A DNA stretch of 64,000 nt, taken from the NCBI GenBank assembly GCA_902786745.1, contig CADADR010000006.1, forward strand, positions 62,001 to 126,000, given 5' to 3'. Positions 52,122-60,635 of this stretch are shown here, one piece after another (position 1 is the stretch's first letter; every line of letters starts with the position of its first letter). The translations under genes were made by a program, and so were the position numbers. The notes beneath the pieces were generated by a model. It saw nothing but the letters and a program-made list of their open reading frames with translations. It did not search any database and was not told the origin of the DNA. The stretch comes from an uncultured Bacteroidia bacterium (lineage in GTDB: Bacteria; Bacteroidota; Bacteroidia; Bacteroidales; F082).

Positions 52122-54509
52122 ATGAGCAGTTACATCAAATTCCTTTCCCGAAACAAACTCTATACTGTCATTGAGGCCATCGGTCTCATCATTTCCATTG
52201 CCTTCGTCATCTTGATTGGCAATTATGTTTATCAGCAGTATTCCGTGGCTTACGGCAATCCTTATCGAAATAGGGTTTATGCCGTTGGGAATCAGGATCA
52301 TCTGTCGCTCTCGTGGTGGGACAAGGCCGTTTTTGAAGCCGAACTTCCCGAGGCGGAGGCTGTCTGTCGTATCTCCAACGCTGATGATGCAGGCTACATC
52401 ACCATTGGCGACGAGCATATCAATGCAACTGTCACCGAGGCCGACCCCGAACTCTTCGAACTTTTCCCTAACCTGACCTTGATTGATGGCAATATGGACG
52501 AGTTCCGCCTCAAAGGCCATTGCCTCGTTTCGGAATCGCTGGCACAACGAGCCTTCAATGGCGATGCCATAGGCAAACCCATCACCATCACCTTTTTTGA
52601 CGATAAAAACGAAAGTATGGTTTGTGGAGTCTTCAAGGATGACGCCTATTCGATGATTCCTTATACCGATGTGATTCTCAATCCCGAGTTCGACGAATTG
52701 TACGAACCTGAAAACCAGGTGCCTTTTAGTTCCATTGGCTCGTATATGACTTTGATTAAAGTCCACGAAGGCACTGATCGAGAAGAGTTTGCAAAGAAGA
52801 TTGAGGCGGTCGGTTTACCACATTATTCTGGCGGTTTCGTTTCTGCCATGCCGATTTATACCCTCCCAGAGGTCTTTTTCACGGAAAACCAGTGGATGTT
52901 TAAGAAAGGCAACAAGTCCTTGCTGCAAATACTGACCGTGGTGGTCTTGCTGTTGTTGCTTTCGGCGGTTTTTAACTACATCAACCTTAATATGGCACTC
53001 TCGGGCAAACGCGCCAAGGAAATGGCCACGCGCCGACTGCATGGTGCCACGCAAGGGCGAATCATCCTGAAATATATCGTTGAATCCGTGTCGTTCACGG
53101 CGGTATGCTTCGTGTTGGCGTTTTTGGTAGCCTACGCCTTCCTCCCGATGATGAACAACCTGTTGAGAGGCGTTTCGGGTGGTGAAATGGGCATCGACGC
53201 TCCGTTTGAACAGTTCGTCCCAATCCGTTTCGAATGGTCAGCGCGCATTGTGGCGGTTTATCTTGTGGCGATTGTGCTGTTGGGCACTTTGGCGGGCATC
53301 GCGCCAGCCGCCATAGCCTCGCGTTTCGAGCCGATAGATGTTGTGCGCGGCACCTATCGCTTGAAGACGAAAAGGGTGTACAGCAAGGTGTTTATCGTGT
53401 TCCAAAATACCATCACTGTGGTTCTCATCGCCATGGCGTTGCTGATGGAGGTACAGATGCGGCACATGATGAATCGTCCCATCCACTCGCGTTCCGAGGG
53501 CTTGTATTCGTTGCAAATGTGGGTGAGAGACTACGCCGATTTGGTTCCACTCATCAACCGTTTGGAGCAGATTCCGAATGTGCGAGCGGTGGGCTATGGC
53601 CGTGGTTTTGCTGGTCAGTTGAACATGGGCACAAGTGTCGAAACGCCTGATGGCGAAACAGTGAACATGCAACTCATCCTGTGCGACGAGACCTATTTCG
53701 ATATGCTTGGTTTGCAGGTAGTTGAAGATTTCGGAGTACCCAAAACCAACTCGGTCTGGATGTCGAAGGCCTTGGCCAATAAACTTTCGGTGAACGACTC
53801 GACGGCTTCGTATTATGCCCGTCGGATGCGCATCAACGGCAGTCGTCCCGAGACCGTGGGCGGCATCTACGAAAACATCCCGACATTGCCAGCATCGGCT
53901 TCCGAGCCTGACCGTTTTTCGGCTGTCATCATCGCCAAGGCGGAAGACCTGGTTTGGGGTAATGGCGTAATGATTGATGTATCAAGTGATTACAAAGGGA
54001 CTGAAAAGGCTATTCTGGAGGTTTATCGCGAATATTCAGAGGAGCAGAACGGCACATTTGTGGAAGCCGCCCAAAACGGCTATGTGAAGGACCTGAACAA
54101 TTTGTCTCTGCAACCCGTCAAGATGGCCATGCGATTGCTGGAATTGTTCATGCTGCTCTCGGTGCTGATTTCTTTGCTCGGCCTCGTGGCCATGAGCACC
54201 TATTACAGCGAGCAAAGCACCAAGAGCATCGCCGTGCGCAAAGTGTTTGGCAGCAATGTCCACCGCGAGTTGTGGCGCACGGTGAAGGACTACATGGTTT
54301 TGGTCGGCATCGCCGCTCTCATCGGCATCCCGCTCGCGGTTTGGTTCTGTGGCCGCTATTTGGATCGTTTCGCCTACCGCATTGAGCATTACGGTTGGAT
54401 CATCGCTGTGGCTGCCATCCTCGGTATGTTGATGGCTTTCTTGTCCGTCCTTTGGCAGACCTTGAAGGCGGCGCGGACGAATCCTGCGGAGGCGTTGAAG
54501 AAGGAATAA
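52122..54509 (+). CDS. MacB/FtsX-type ABC permease 8
   Basis: From MSSYIKFLSRNKLYTVIEAI the product has 795 residues and belongs with permeases 1, 6 and 9. TM1 is GLIISIAFVILIGNYVYQQY. The middle helices VVVLLLLLSAVFNYINLNMA precede the coupling text KRAKEMATRRLHGATQGRII; the C-terminal counterpart is STKSIAVRKVFGSNVHRELW. Its tail, ARTNPAEALKKE, is shared only with permease 9. First gene of operon III. The start follows from the sigma54 element. Confidence 0.93.
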   Translation: MSSYIKFLSRNKLYTVIEAIGLIISIAFVILIGNYVYQQYSVAYGNPYRNRVYAVGNQDHLSLSWWDKAVFEAELPEAEAVCRISNADDAGYITIGDEHINATVTEADPELFELFPNLTLIDGNMDEFRLKGHCLVSESLAQRAFNGDAIGKPITITFFDDKNESMVCGVFKDDAYSMIPYTDVILNPEFDELYEPENQVPFSSIGSYMTLIKVHEGTDREEFAKKIEAVGLPHYSGGFVSAMPIYTLPEVFFTENQWMFKKGNKSLLQILTVVVLLLLLSAVFNYINLNMALSGKRAKEMATRRLHGATQGRIILKYIVESVSFTAVCFVLAFLVAYAFLPMMNNLLRGVSGGEMGIDAPFEQFVPIRFEWSARIVAVYLVAIVLLGTLAGIAPAAIASRFEPIDVVRGTYRLKTKRVYSKVFIVFQNTITVVLIAMALLMEVQMRHMMNRPIHSRSEGLYSLQMWVRDYADLVPLINRLEQIPNVRAVGYGRGFAGQLNMGTSVETPDGETVNMQLILCDETYFDMLGLQVVEDFGVPKTNSVWMSKALANKLSVNDSTASYYARRMRINGSRPETVGGIYENIPTLPASASEPDRFSAVIIAKAEDLVWGNGVMIDVSSDYKGTEKAILEVYREYSEEQNGTFVEAAQNGYVKDLNNLSLQPVKMAMRLLELFMLLSVLISLLGLVAMSTYYSEQSTKSIAVRKVFGSNVHRELWRTVKDYMVLVGIAALIGIPLAVWFCGRYLDRFAYRIEHYGWIIAVAAILGMLMAFLSVLWQTLKAARTNPAEALKKE

Positions 54510-54535
54510 GTATTAATCACAAAACCCACAAAACA

Positions 54536-54673
54536 ATGCAAAACTTCAATAATGAACGGATGCGGCTCGCCAACTGCCTCGCCGCCGGAAAGGAGCCAGT
54601 TGGCGACTTTCCCTGTGGAAAAAAGGTTTTGACGGTTTTGCAAGTTTTGTTTCAAAAACAATTCAACAGTTAA
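54536..54673 (+). other. Possible 45-codon ORF or hairpin element between permeases 8 and 9
   Basis: The frame MQNFNNERMRLANCLAAGKE continues to FNS before a stop at 54673. The same DNA carries GCCAACTG...CAGTTGGC as an inverted repeat (54570-54606 region), so it may be a palindromic repeat that happens to be open. It differs in sequence from the 130-bp hairpin family. The last part is the G-poor leader of permease 9. Confidence 0.3.
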
Positions 54674-54686
54674 ACAATTCAACAAT

Positions 54687-57008
54687 ATGTCAAGTTACAT
54701 CAAATTCCTCTCAAGAAACAAACTTTACACCATCATCGAGGCCATCGGTCTTGCCGTCAGCCTCGCTTTCGTCATCATCATCGGCAGTTACGCATGGCAG
54801 CAGTACAGCATCACCCGCGAAAGCCCCGACCGAAAGAACATCTACTGCTTTGGTATGCCAGGTTATCTTGGCTTGACCTATGCCTTCACAGATGAGGTCG
54901 CCGACCGAGTGCCCGAAGTGGAACTTGCTGTGCGGTATTGCATCGAGGCCAATCCACCGTCAATCATGTTTGGCAATGAAGAGGTTGAAGCCGAAATGAC
55001 TGCTGTCAGCAAAGATTTCTTCACGATGTTTCCTTATCTCAAGTTTATTGAAGGCGGCCCTGAAGGTATCGAAGTACCAGGGAATGTCATTGTCAGCGAG
55101 AGCTTTGCACGGAAGCATGGTATCAAAGTCGGTCAGACCTTAGATTTTATCATCAATAAATATATGGTTGTCGGAATTATTGAAGACTTCCGTAACACGG
55201 TGTTCGCTCCTACGGATGTGATTGTCAATGAACACGACTTTCTCAATAAGTCCGCTTGGGACATGCCTTATGACCGTTATGGAACAACCATACCTTTTGT
55301 CAAATTCACAAAAGGTTCCGACCCGAAGGTGATTTACGACAAAGTGGAGCAGGTTTGCAAGGCAATTTATCCCGATATGTACGGTCAGGCTTTCTTCGAA
55401 CGCTTGGACATGACCCGCTTCGACCACCTGTTTTTCAAGGACTTTGGCGGGCCGAATGACCAATTAAAACATGGCGACCTCAATACACTGAAACTCTTGG
55501 CCCTCGTCGGGCTGCTGTTGTTGCTTTCGGCGGTGTTCAACTATATCAACCTTTCGTTTGCCCTCACGGGAAAGCGCGCCAAGGAGATGGCCACCCGCCG
55601 TTTGCTCGGAGCGCAGAAAGGCGAAATCATTTGGAAGTATATCGCTGAATCATTGGTATTTACGGCAGTTTGTTTTGGCTTTGGCTTGTTGTTAGCATAC
55701 TTGTTGGCACCGTCAGTCAACGCCTTGCTCAACAGCCCTGATGTGCCGATTGCCATCCAGATGAAACCTATGTACCTTGCGGCTTATTTAGGCATTGTTG
55801 CGGTTGTTGGCGTGCTCAATGGCATTATTCCTGCCGTGTTTGCCAGTCGCGTGCAGCCGATGGATGTGGTGAAAGGTACCTACCGCCGCAATACGAAAAT
55901 GGTGTTCAATAAGGTATTCATCGTCATCCAAAGCACTTTAGCGGTTTTTCTCGTTGCAATGGCCATTGTGATGGAGGCGCAATACCGCACCTCGCTGAAC
56001 CGCCCGAAAAACTGCAATACCCAAGACAAATACTATTTGGTGGTGTTCGCCTCCGAACCGCAATCCGATTTGTTTGACAAACTTGAAGAATTGCCTTGTG
56101 TGAAGCGGATTGGCCGAAGTAGGGGCGTGCCGGGGTGTATGATTGGTGGACAGTACAGCCTCACTCGTGACGGACAGAATATCTTGTATCGGCATTTGAT
56201 GATGGATACCGTTGCTTTCCAAATGCTTGACTTTGAAATTCTTAAAGATTATCAGACTCCGCTTTACAATACGGTGTGGTTTGGCGAGCGGGCCTTTGTC
56301 GCCACAGGACTTACCGATGCGGATCACGAAATCGATGTTTTAAGGGAAAGGACGACCAACTGCGACCAGGTGGCTGGCGTGATTCGTGATTTTCCGGTGA
56401 CCACAAGCAATGTGGGTGACGAAGATTATCAGATTATCAGTATTATGAAAGCCGATGACATCAAATATGGCGGTTTTGTGATGGAAATTATAGGTGATCA
56501 TGCGGAAGCGAGAAAAGCCATCCACGAGGTGGTCGATGAATGGCGCAATGGTGAATTTGTGGATCCTTTTGCCGATGGTTTCATTGACGATTTCTACCGC
56601 GATGCGCTCAAGCCCGCCAAGAATAATATGCGTCTTTTGGAGATTTTTATGCTGCTTGCCGTGCTGATTTCGCTGCTTGGCCTTATCGCCATGAGCACCT
56701 ATTACGCGGGCGAGAACGCCAAGAGCATCGCCGTGCGCAAGGTGTTTGGCGGCACCATCGAGAGCGAGACGTGGCGCACCGTGAAGGAATATATGGTTTT
56801 GGTGACCGTGGCTTGCGTCATTGCCGTCCCGTTAGCGGTGTGGGCGGCGCAACGCTATCTTGAAGGCTTCATCGTCAGGCTCGAAAACTACAGCTGGATT
56901 TTCGTCGTTGCCGTGGTCATTTCCCTCGTGATGGCCTTCCTATCTGTGCTTTGGCAGACCTTGAAGGCGGCGCGAACGAATCCTGCGGAGGCATTGAAAA
57001 AGGAATGA
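54687..57008 (+). CDS. MacB/FtsX-type ABC permease 9
   Basis: The 773-aa protein is the shortest of the nine and close to permease 8 (GLAVSLAFVIIIGSYAWQQY as TM1, ARTNPAEALKKE at the end). Coupling helices are KRAKEMATRRLLGAQKGEII and NAKSIAVRKVFGGTIESETW. The periplasmic domains carry MTAVSKDFFTMFPYLKFIEG and VVGIIEDFRNTVFAPTDVIV, recognisable MacB-PCD strands. Last gene of operon III; no terminator is clear before the DUF4143 gene. Confidence 0.93.
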   Translation: MSSYIKFLSRNKLYTIIEAIGLAVSLAFVIIIGSYAWQQYSITRESPDRKNIYCFGMPGYLGLTYAFTDEVADRVPEVELAVRYCIEANPPSIMFGNEEVEAEMTAVSKDFFTMFPYLKFIEGGPEGIEVPGNVIVSESFARKHGIKVGQTLDFIINKYMVVGIIEDFRNTVFAPTDVIVNEHDFLNKSAWDMPYDRYGTTIPFVKFTKGSDPKVIYDKVEQVCKAIYPDMYGQAFFERLDMTRFDHLFFKDFGGPNDQLKHGDLNTLKLLALVGLLLLLSAVFNYINLSFALTGKRAKEMATRRLLGAQKGEIIWKYIAESLVFTAVCFGFGLLLAYLLAPSVNALLNSPDVPIAIQMKPMYLAAYLGIVAVVGVLNGIIPAVFASRVQPMDVVKGTYRRNTKMVFNKVFIVIQSTLAVFLVAMAIVMEAQYRTSLNRPKNCNTQDKYYLVVFASEPQSDLFDKLEELPCVKRIGRSRGVPGCMIGGQYSLTRDGQNILYRHLMMDTVAFQMLDFEILKDYQTPLYNTVWFGERAFVATGLTDADHEIDVLRERTTNCDQVAGVIRDFPVTTSNVGDEDYQIISIMKADDIKYGGFVMEIIGDHAEARKAIHEVVDEWRNGEFVDPFADGFIDDFYRDALKPAKNNMRLLEIFMLLAVLISLLGLIAMSTYYAGENAKSIAVRKVFGGTIESETWRTVKEYMVLVTVACVIAVPLAVWAAQRYLEGFIVRLENYSWIFVVAVVISLVMAFLSVLWQTLKAARTNPAEALKKE

Positions 57009-57106
57009 AGCTGCAAATTATGTTTTTTCGGTAATAGAAAAATACATTTTTTTACTTCGCAAAATCAAAAAAGTTGTATTTTTGCGAAATAGAATTATGT
57101 AAAGTT

Positions 57107-58312
57107 ATGGTTAACATAAAGTTAATAGAAAGAGATAATTACCTTGAACAGTTGGAGCATACGAAAAACACTCCAGACATAAAGGTTATTACAGGCGTTC
57201 GAAGAAGTGGAAAATCGAAACTGCTTGAGATGTTTGCCAAAAAGATAGAATCGGTAGAAAACAACGTCAATATCATCCATGTTGATTTCAACCTGCTGAA
57301 GTTCGAACCATTGCTGGAATACCATAAACTGCATGATTTCATTGAAGATTCCTATCAGGAAGGGAAAGACAATTATGTCATTATTGACGAGATCCAGATG
57401 TGTGAGAACTTTGAGAAAGCAGTCAACAGCCTGCATGCTTCCGGAAAATACAACATCTTTGTCACTGGCTCCAACGCTTTTCTGTTAAGCAGCGATTTGG
57501 CGACTTTGTTTACCGGGAGAACTTTCGAGTTGAAGCTCTTTCCATTTTCATTTAATGAATATGTAAGGTATTATCAATCTACAGATTACAACTCTGCATT
57601 TGATTCATATCTTGAGGAAGGAGGCATGCCTGGCTCTTATCTTTACACGACCACCAAGGAGAAATACTCTTATATCAACGATGAGGTATTCAATGCCCTT
57701 ATTGTCCGTGACATTATCAGAAGATATAAAATTAGGAATGTGAACTTGCTCAATAAACTCGTTGATTTTCTGATGGATAATATCGGCAACATCACATCGG
57801 TTAGGAAAATATCCGACGCCTTGACTTCAAATAAAATCAAGACAAACGACAAGACCGTCGGGAAATACATTGATTATCTCTGCAACGCTTTTGCCTTTTA
57901 TCGTATCCGCCGTTACGACATCAGTGGGAAAAGGTATCTCACAACCGATGACAAGTACTATCTTTCGGATCATTCATTTAAATATGCAAGACTCGGAACC
58001 AAGAACCTCAACATTGGTCGAGTCATTGAGAATATAGTGGCTGTTGAACTTTTGCGGCGCGGTTATGAGGTTTATGTTGGGACTTTGTACAACGGTGAGA
58101 TAGATTTTGTTGCCATGAAACAAAACGAGAAAATCTATTTTCAGGTGGCGGACGATATAACAAATGAAGAAACGTTTAAACGCGAAGTCTCGGCGCTTTT
58201 AAAAATCAAAGATGCCTATCCAAAAATACTCCTGGCAAGAACCCGTCAGAAGGAATTCCAATACGAGGGTATCCGAATCATCAATTTGGCCGACTGGCTT
58301 GTTTCATCATAA
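57107..58312 (+). CDS. AAA ATPase with C-terminal DUF4143 domain
   Basis: From MVNIKLIERDNYLEQLEHTK the product has 401 residues. Walker A GVRRSGKSKLL (about 25-35), Walker B NYVIIDEIQM, sensor 1 NIFVTGSNAFLLSSDL and GRTFELKLFPFSF are intact; the C-terminal domain has GEIDFVAMKQNEKIYFQVAD, with Gln where the nuclease-like Glu/Lys pair is usual, so it may be catalytically altered. It is AT-richer than the neighbouring permeases and activator, suggesting acquisition. A TATTTTTG element (57077-57084) lies 22 bases before the start, next to a TACATTTTTTT repeat like that of the ATPase at 37921. Confidence 0.85.
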   Translation: MVNIKLIERDNYLEQLEHTKNTPDIKVITGVRRSGKSKLLEMFAKKIESVENNVNIIHVDFNLLKFEPLLEYHKLHDFIEDSYQEGKDNYVIIDEIQMCENFEKAVNSLHASGKYNIFVTGSNAFLLSSDLATLFTGRTFELKLFPFSFNEYVRYYQSTDYNSAFDSYLEEGGMPGSYLYTTTKEKYSYINDEVFNALIVRDIIRRYKIRNVNLLNKLVDFLMDNIGNITSVRKISDALTSNKIKTNDKTVGKYIDYLCNAFAFYRIRRYDISGKRYLTTDDKYYLSDHSFKYARLGTKNLNIGRVIENIVAVELLRRGYEVYVGTLYNGEIDFVAMKQNEKIYFQVADDITNEETFKREVSALLKIKDAYPKILLARTRQKEFQYEGIRIINLADWLVSS

Positions 58313-58324
58313 AGTATAATAGCT

Positions 58325-59680
58325 ATGTCCAAACTCAAATCCAAAATCCTAGTCGTCGACGACAACGCTGGCATCCGGTCGGCACTGAAGATATTGCTGC
58401 CCATGCGCTTTGCCGAGGTGGAACTCATCGCCTCGCCCAAGGTGCTGATGGAGACCATGCGAACGTTCAAGCCCGATGTGGTGCTGCTCGACATGAACTT
58501 CGAGACCGACATCAACACGGGCAACGAAGGCCTCTTCTGGCTCTCGGAACTGAAACGCGACTTCCCCGAGGTGGAGGTGGTGCTGTTCACGGCCTACGCC
58601 GACATCGCCCTCGCCGTGGAAGGCATGAAACGGGGTGCCTTCGACTTCGTGGTGAAGCCATGGGACAATGCCAAACTGCTCGCCACACTCGAAGAGGCTT
58701 GCAAGAAACATCGTGTAGGGACACATCGCATGTGTCCACCCTACACGAATGTCACGCCGACAATGCGCTGGGGCGAGAGCGATGCGATGCAGCAATTGCG
58801 CGCGATGGTGGAGAAAGTGGCTCCCACCGATGCCACCGTGCTCATTACAGGTGAGAACGGCACAGGTAAGGATGTGTTGGCGAACGAGATACACCGCCTT
58901 TCCAATCGCGCTGCCAAGCCGATGGTGGGTGTGGATATTGGGGCCATCACGGACACCTTGTTCGAGAGCGAGATGTTCGGTCATGTGAAAGGGGCTTTCA
59001 CCGATGCCCATGCCGACCATATCGGTAAGTTTGAGCAAGCCAACGGCACCACACTGTTTCTCGATGAGATTGGCAATGTGCCATTGGCACAGCAAGCCAA
59101 ACTGCTACGCGTCATCCAAAATCGCAGCATCACCAAGGTGGGCGACACGAAATCCATCCCCATCGACATCCGCCTGATTTGTGCCACCAACATGGACTTG
59201 GCGACAATGGTCAAGGAAGGGCGTTTCCGCGAAGACTTGTTCTACCGCATCAACACGGTGACGCTGCACCTGCCGCCCTTGCGCGAGCGTCCCGACGAAA
59301 TCGTCACCTTGGCAGAGATGTTCGTCAAGCAATATGCAGAGAAATACCACCGCAAGGCACAAGGTCTTTCCGACGAGGCAATGAATCTCCTGAAACGCTG
59401 CCGTTGGAGTGGCAACATCCGCGAGCTGCAAGGCTGTATCGAAAAGGCAGTCATCTATTCCGAGGCGGAACACATACGCGCCGCCGACCTCCAACTCCGC
59501 GCCTCTGAACTGATGGACGAAGCAACTCCAAAAACGCAAAACCAAACCCTTGAAAGTGCCGAGGAACAAGTCATCCGCAACGCGATGAAGACCTACAATG
59601 GTAACCTAACCCTTGTGGCCAAGGCATTGAAAATCAGCCGTCCGACCTTATACCGTCGCCTAAAGGAATACGGAATATGA
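58325..59680 (+). CDS. NtrC-family sigma54-dependent response regulator
   Basis: The 451-aa protein has a receiver domain (1-125; acidic D12/D13, phosphoacceptor D56 in VLLDMNF, Lys in VVKPWDN), a AAA+ domain with Walker A GENGTGKD (176-183), the sigma54-contacting GAFTDA loop (223-228), Walker B TTLFLDEIG and arginine-finger text REDLFYRI, and a Fis-type HTH at the end (LVAKALKISRPTLYRRLKEY). It is expected to bind the TGTAA-N7-TTACA pairs and drive the three permease operons. The linker RVGTHRMCPPYT (about 130-142) is encoded by a 36-bp palindrome. The stop overlaps the kinase gene by 4 bp. Confidence 0.95.
   Translation: MSKLKSKILVVDDNAGIRSALKILLPMRFAEVELIASPKVLMETMRTFKPDVVLLDMNFETDINTGNEGLFWLSELKRDFPEVEVVLFTAYADIALAVEGMKRGAFDFVVKPWDNAKLLATLEEACKKHRVGTHRMCPPYTNVTPTMRWGESDAMQQLRAMVEKVAPTDATVLITGENGTGKDVLANEIHRLSNRAAKPMVGVDIGAITDTLFESEMFGHVKGAFTDAHADHIGKFEQANGTTLFLDEIGNVPLAQQAKLLRVIQNRSITKVGDTKSIPIDIRLICATNMDLATMVKEGRFREDLFYRINTVTLHLPPLRERPDEIVTLAEMFVKQYAEKYHRKAQGLSDEAMNLLKRCRWSGNIRELQGCIEKAVIYSEAEHIRAADLQLRASELMDEATPKTQNQTLESAEEQVIRNAMKTYNGNLTLVAKALKISRPTLYRRLKEYGI
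58712..58747. repeat. In-frame palindrome in the activator linker
   Basis: CGTGTAGGG at 58712-58720 is inverted at 58739-58747, and GGACACAT (58719-58726) at 58730-58737. The element spans 36 bp, twelve codons, between receiver and AAA+ domains. Confidence 0.75.
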
Positions 59681-60534
59681 GTGCCTGGATTTGGATATGG
59701 GTTGTGGTGGTGGCCGTCGTCGCAGCGATTGTGGTGACGACTCTCATCGTGCGTAGGAACGATGCCCGAAAAGTGGGCTTCATGATGGATGCCTTGGAGG
59801 ACGGTGAGATGAATTTCCACTTCAAGGAGAAATCGGCCCTCAACCGTACCCTTAACCGTATCAAGGGCATCTTCGAGCGGCGCGACGCTGCCAACGAGGA
59901 GTCCTCGCAAAACAAGCTGTTTCGCGTGATGACGCACGAAATCATGAACACCGTAGCGCCCATCGCTTCCTTGAGTGATGCCTTGCTCACCGAAGAAGGC
60001 GTTGACGTGAAGGCAGGGCTGGAGACCATTTCGGCCTCATCGAAGGACTTGATACGTTTTGTGGAGTCTTACCGCAGTATGACACAAGCCCAGCCGCCCG
60101 TCCGCAAGGCGGTGATGGTGGACGAACTGATGGACCGTGTGTTGCTCCTCAACAAGGCCAAGATTGCCGAACAAGGTGCCACTCTGACCTATCAAGCCAA
60201 TACGCCCGACTTGCTCATCTATGCCGACGAAGGACAGATTATGCAAGTGTTCAACAACTTGATAAAGAATGCCGTGCAGGCAGGTGCCACTTCCATTCGC
60301 ATTACCGCCGACCTGAACTCGGAGGACCAAACCGTCATCCGTGTGGCCAACAACGGGAAAGCCATCCCGTTACGCCAGACCGAGGAAATCTTCATTCCGT
60401 TCTACACCACCAAACCGAATGGAACGGGCATCGGCTTGAGTTTGTCGAAACAAATCATGGTGCGACATAACGGCAACCTCGTCCTTGAACAGAGCGACAG
60501 CAACCTGACTGTTTTCGCATTGTTGTTTAAGTGA
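59677..60534 (+). CDS. Histidine kinase without periplasmic sensor domain
   Basis: The 285-aa protein has one N-terminal helix (AWIWIWVVVVAVVAAIVVTTL), directly followed by a short coiled linker and the H-box MTHEIMNTVAPIASL with His87. The ATPase domain has the N-box VFNNLIKNAVQA, G1-like VRVANNGKAI, F-box IFIPFYTTK and G2 GTGIGLSLSKQI. There is no extracytoplasmic loop, PAS or GAF domain, so it probably receives its signal through the membrane from a partner. It is translationally coupled (ATGA) to the activator and is its obvious phosphodonor. Confidence 0.93.
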   Translation: MSAWIWIWVVVVAVVAAIVVTTLIVRRNDARKVGFMMDALEDGEMNFHFKEKSALNRTLNRIKGIFERRDAANEESSQNKLFRVMTHEIMNTVAPIASLSDALLTEEGVDVKAGLETISASSKDLIRFVESYRSMTQAQPPVRKAVMVDELMDRVLLLNKAKIAEQGATLTYQANTPDLLIYADEGQIMQVFNNLIKNAVQAGATSIRITADLNSEDQTVIRVANNGKAIPLRQTEEIFIPFYTTKPNGTGIGLSLSKQIMVRHNGNLVLEQSDSNLTVFALLFK

Positions 60535-60555
60535 TTGCAATTTGTGTGCTTTTTA

Positions 60556-60586
60556 TTGCCGTATGTTGTTTTCTTGTGTATTTTTG
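60556..60586 (+). promoter_or_regulatory. Promoter of the M28 peptidase gene
   Basis: TTG (60556-60558), a 20-bp spacer and TATTTTTG (60579-60586). Confidence 0.6.
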
Positions 60587-60635
60587 CACCTAATACATGT
60601 ACTATAACGAGTTCAAAACCTTTAAATAACTAAAA

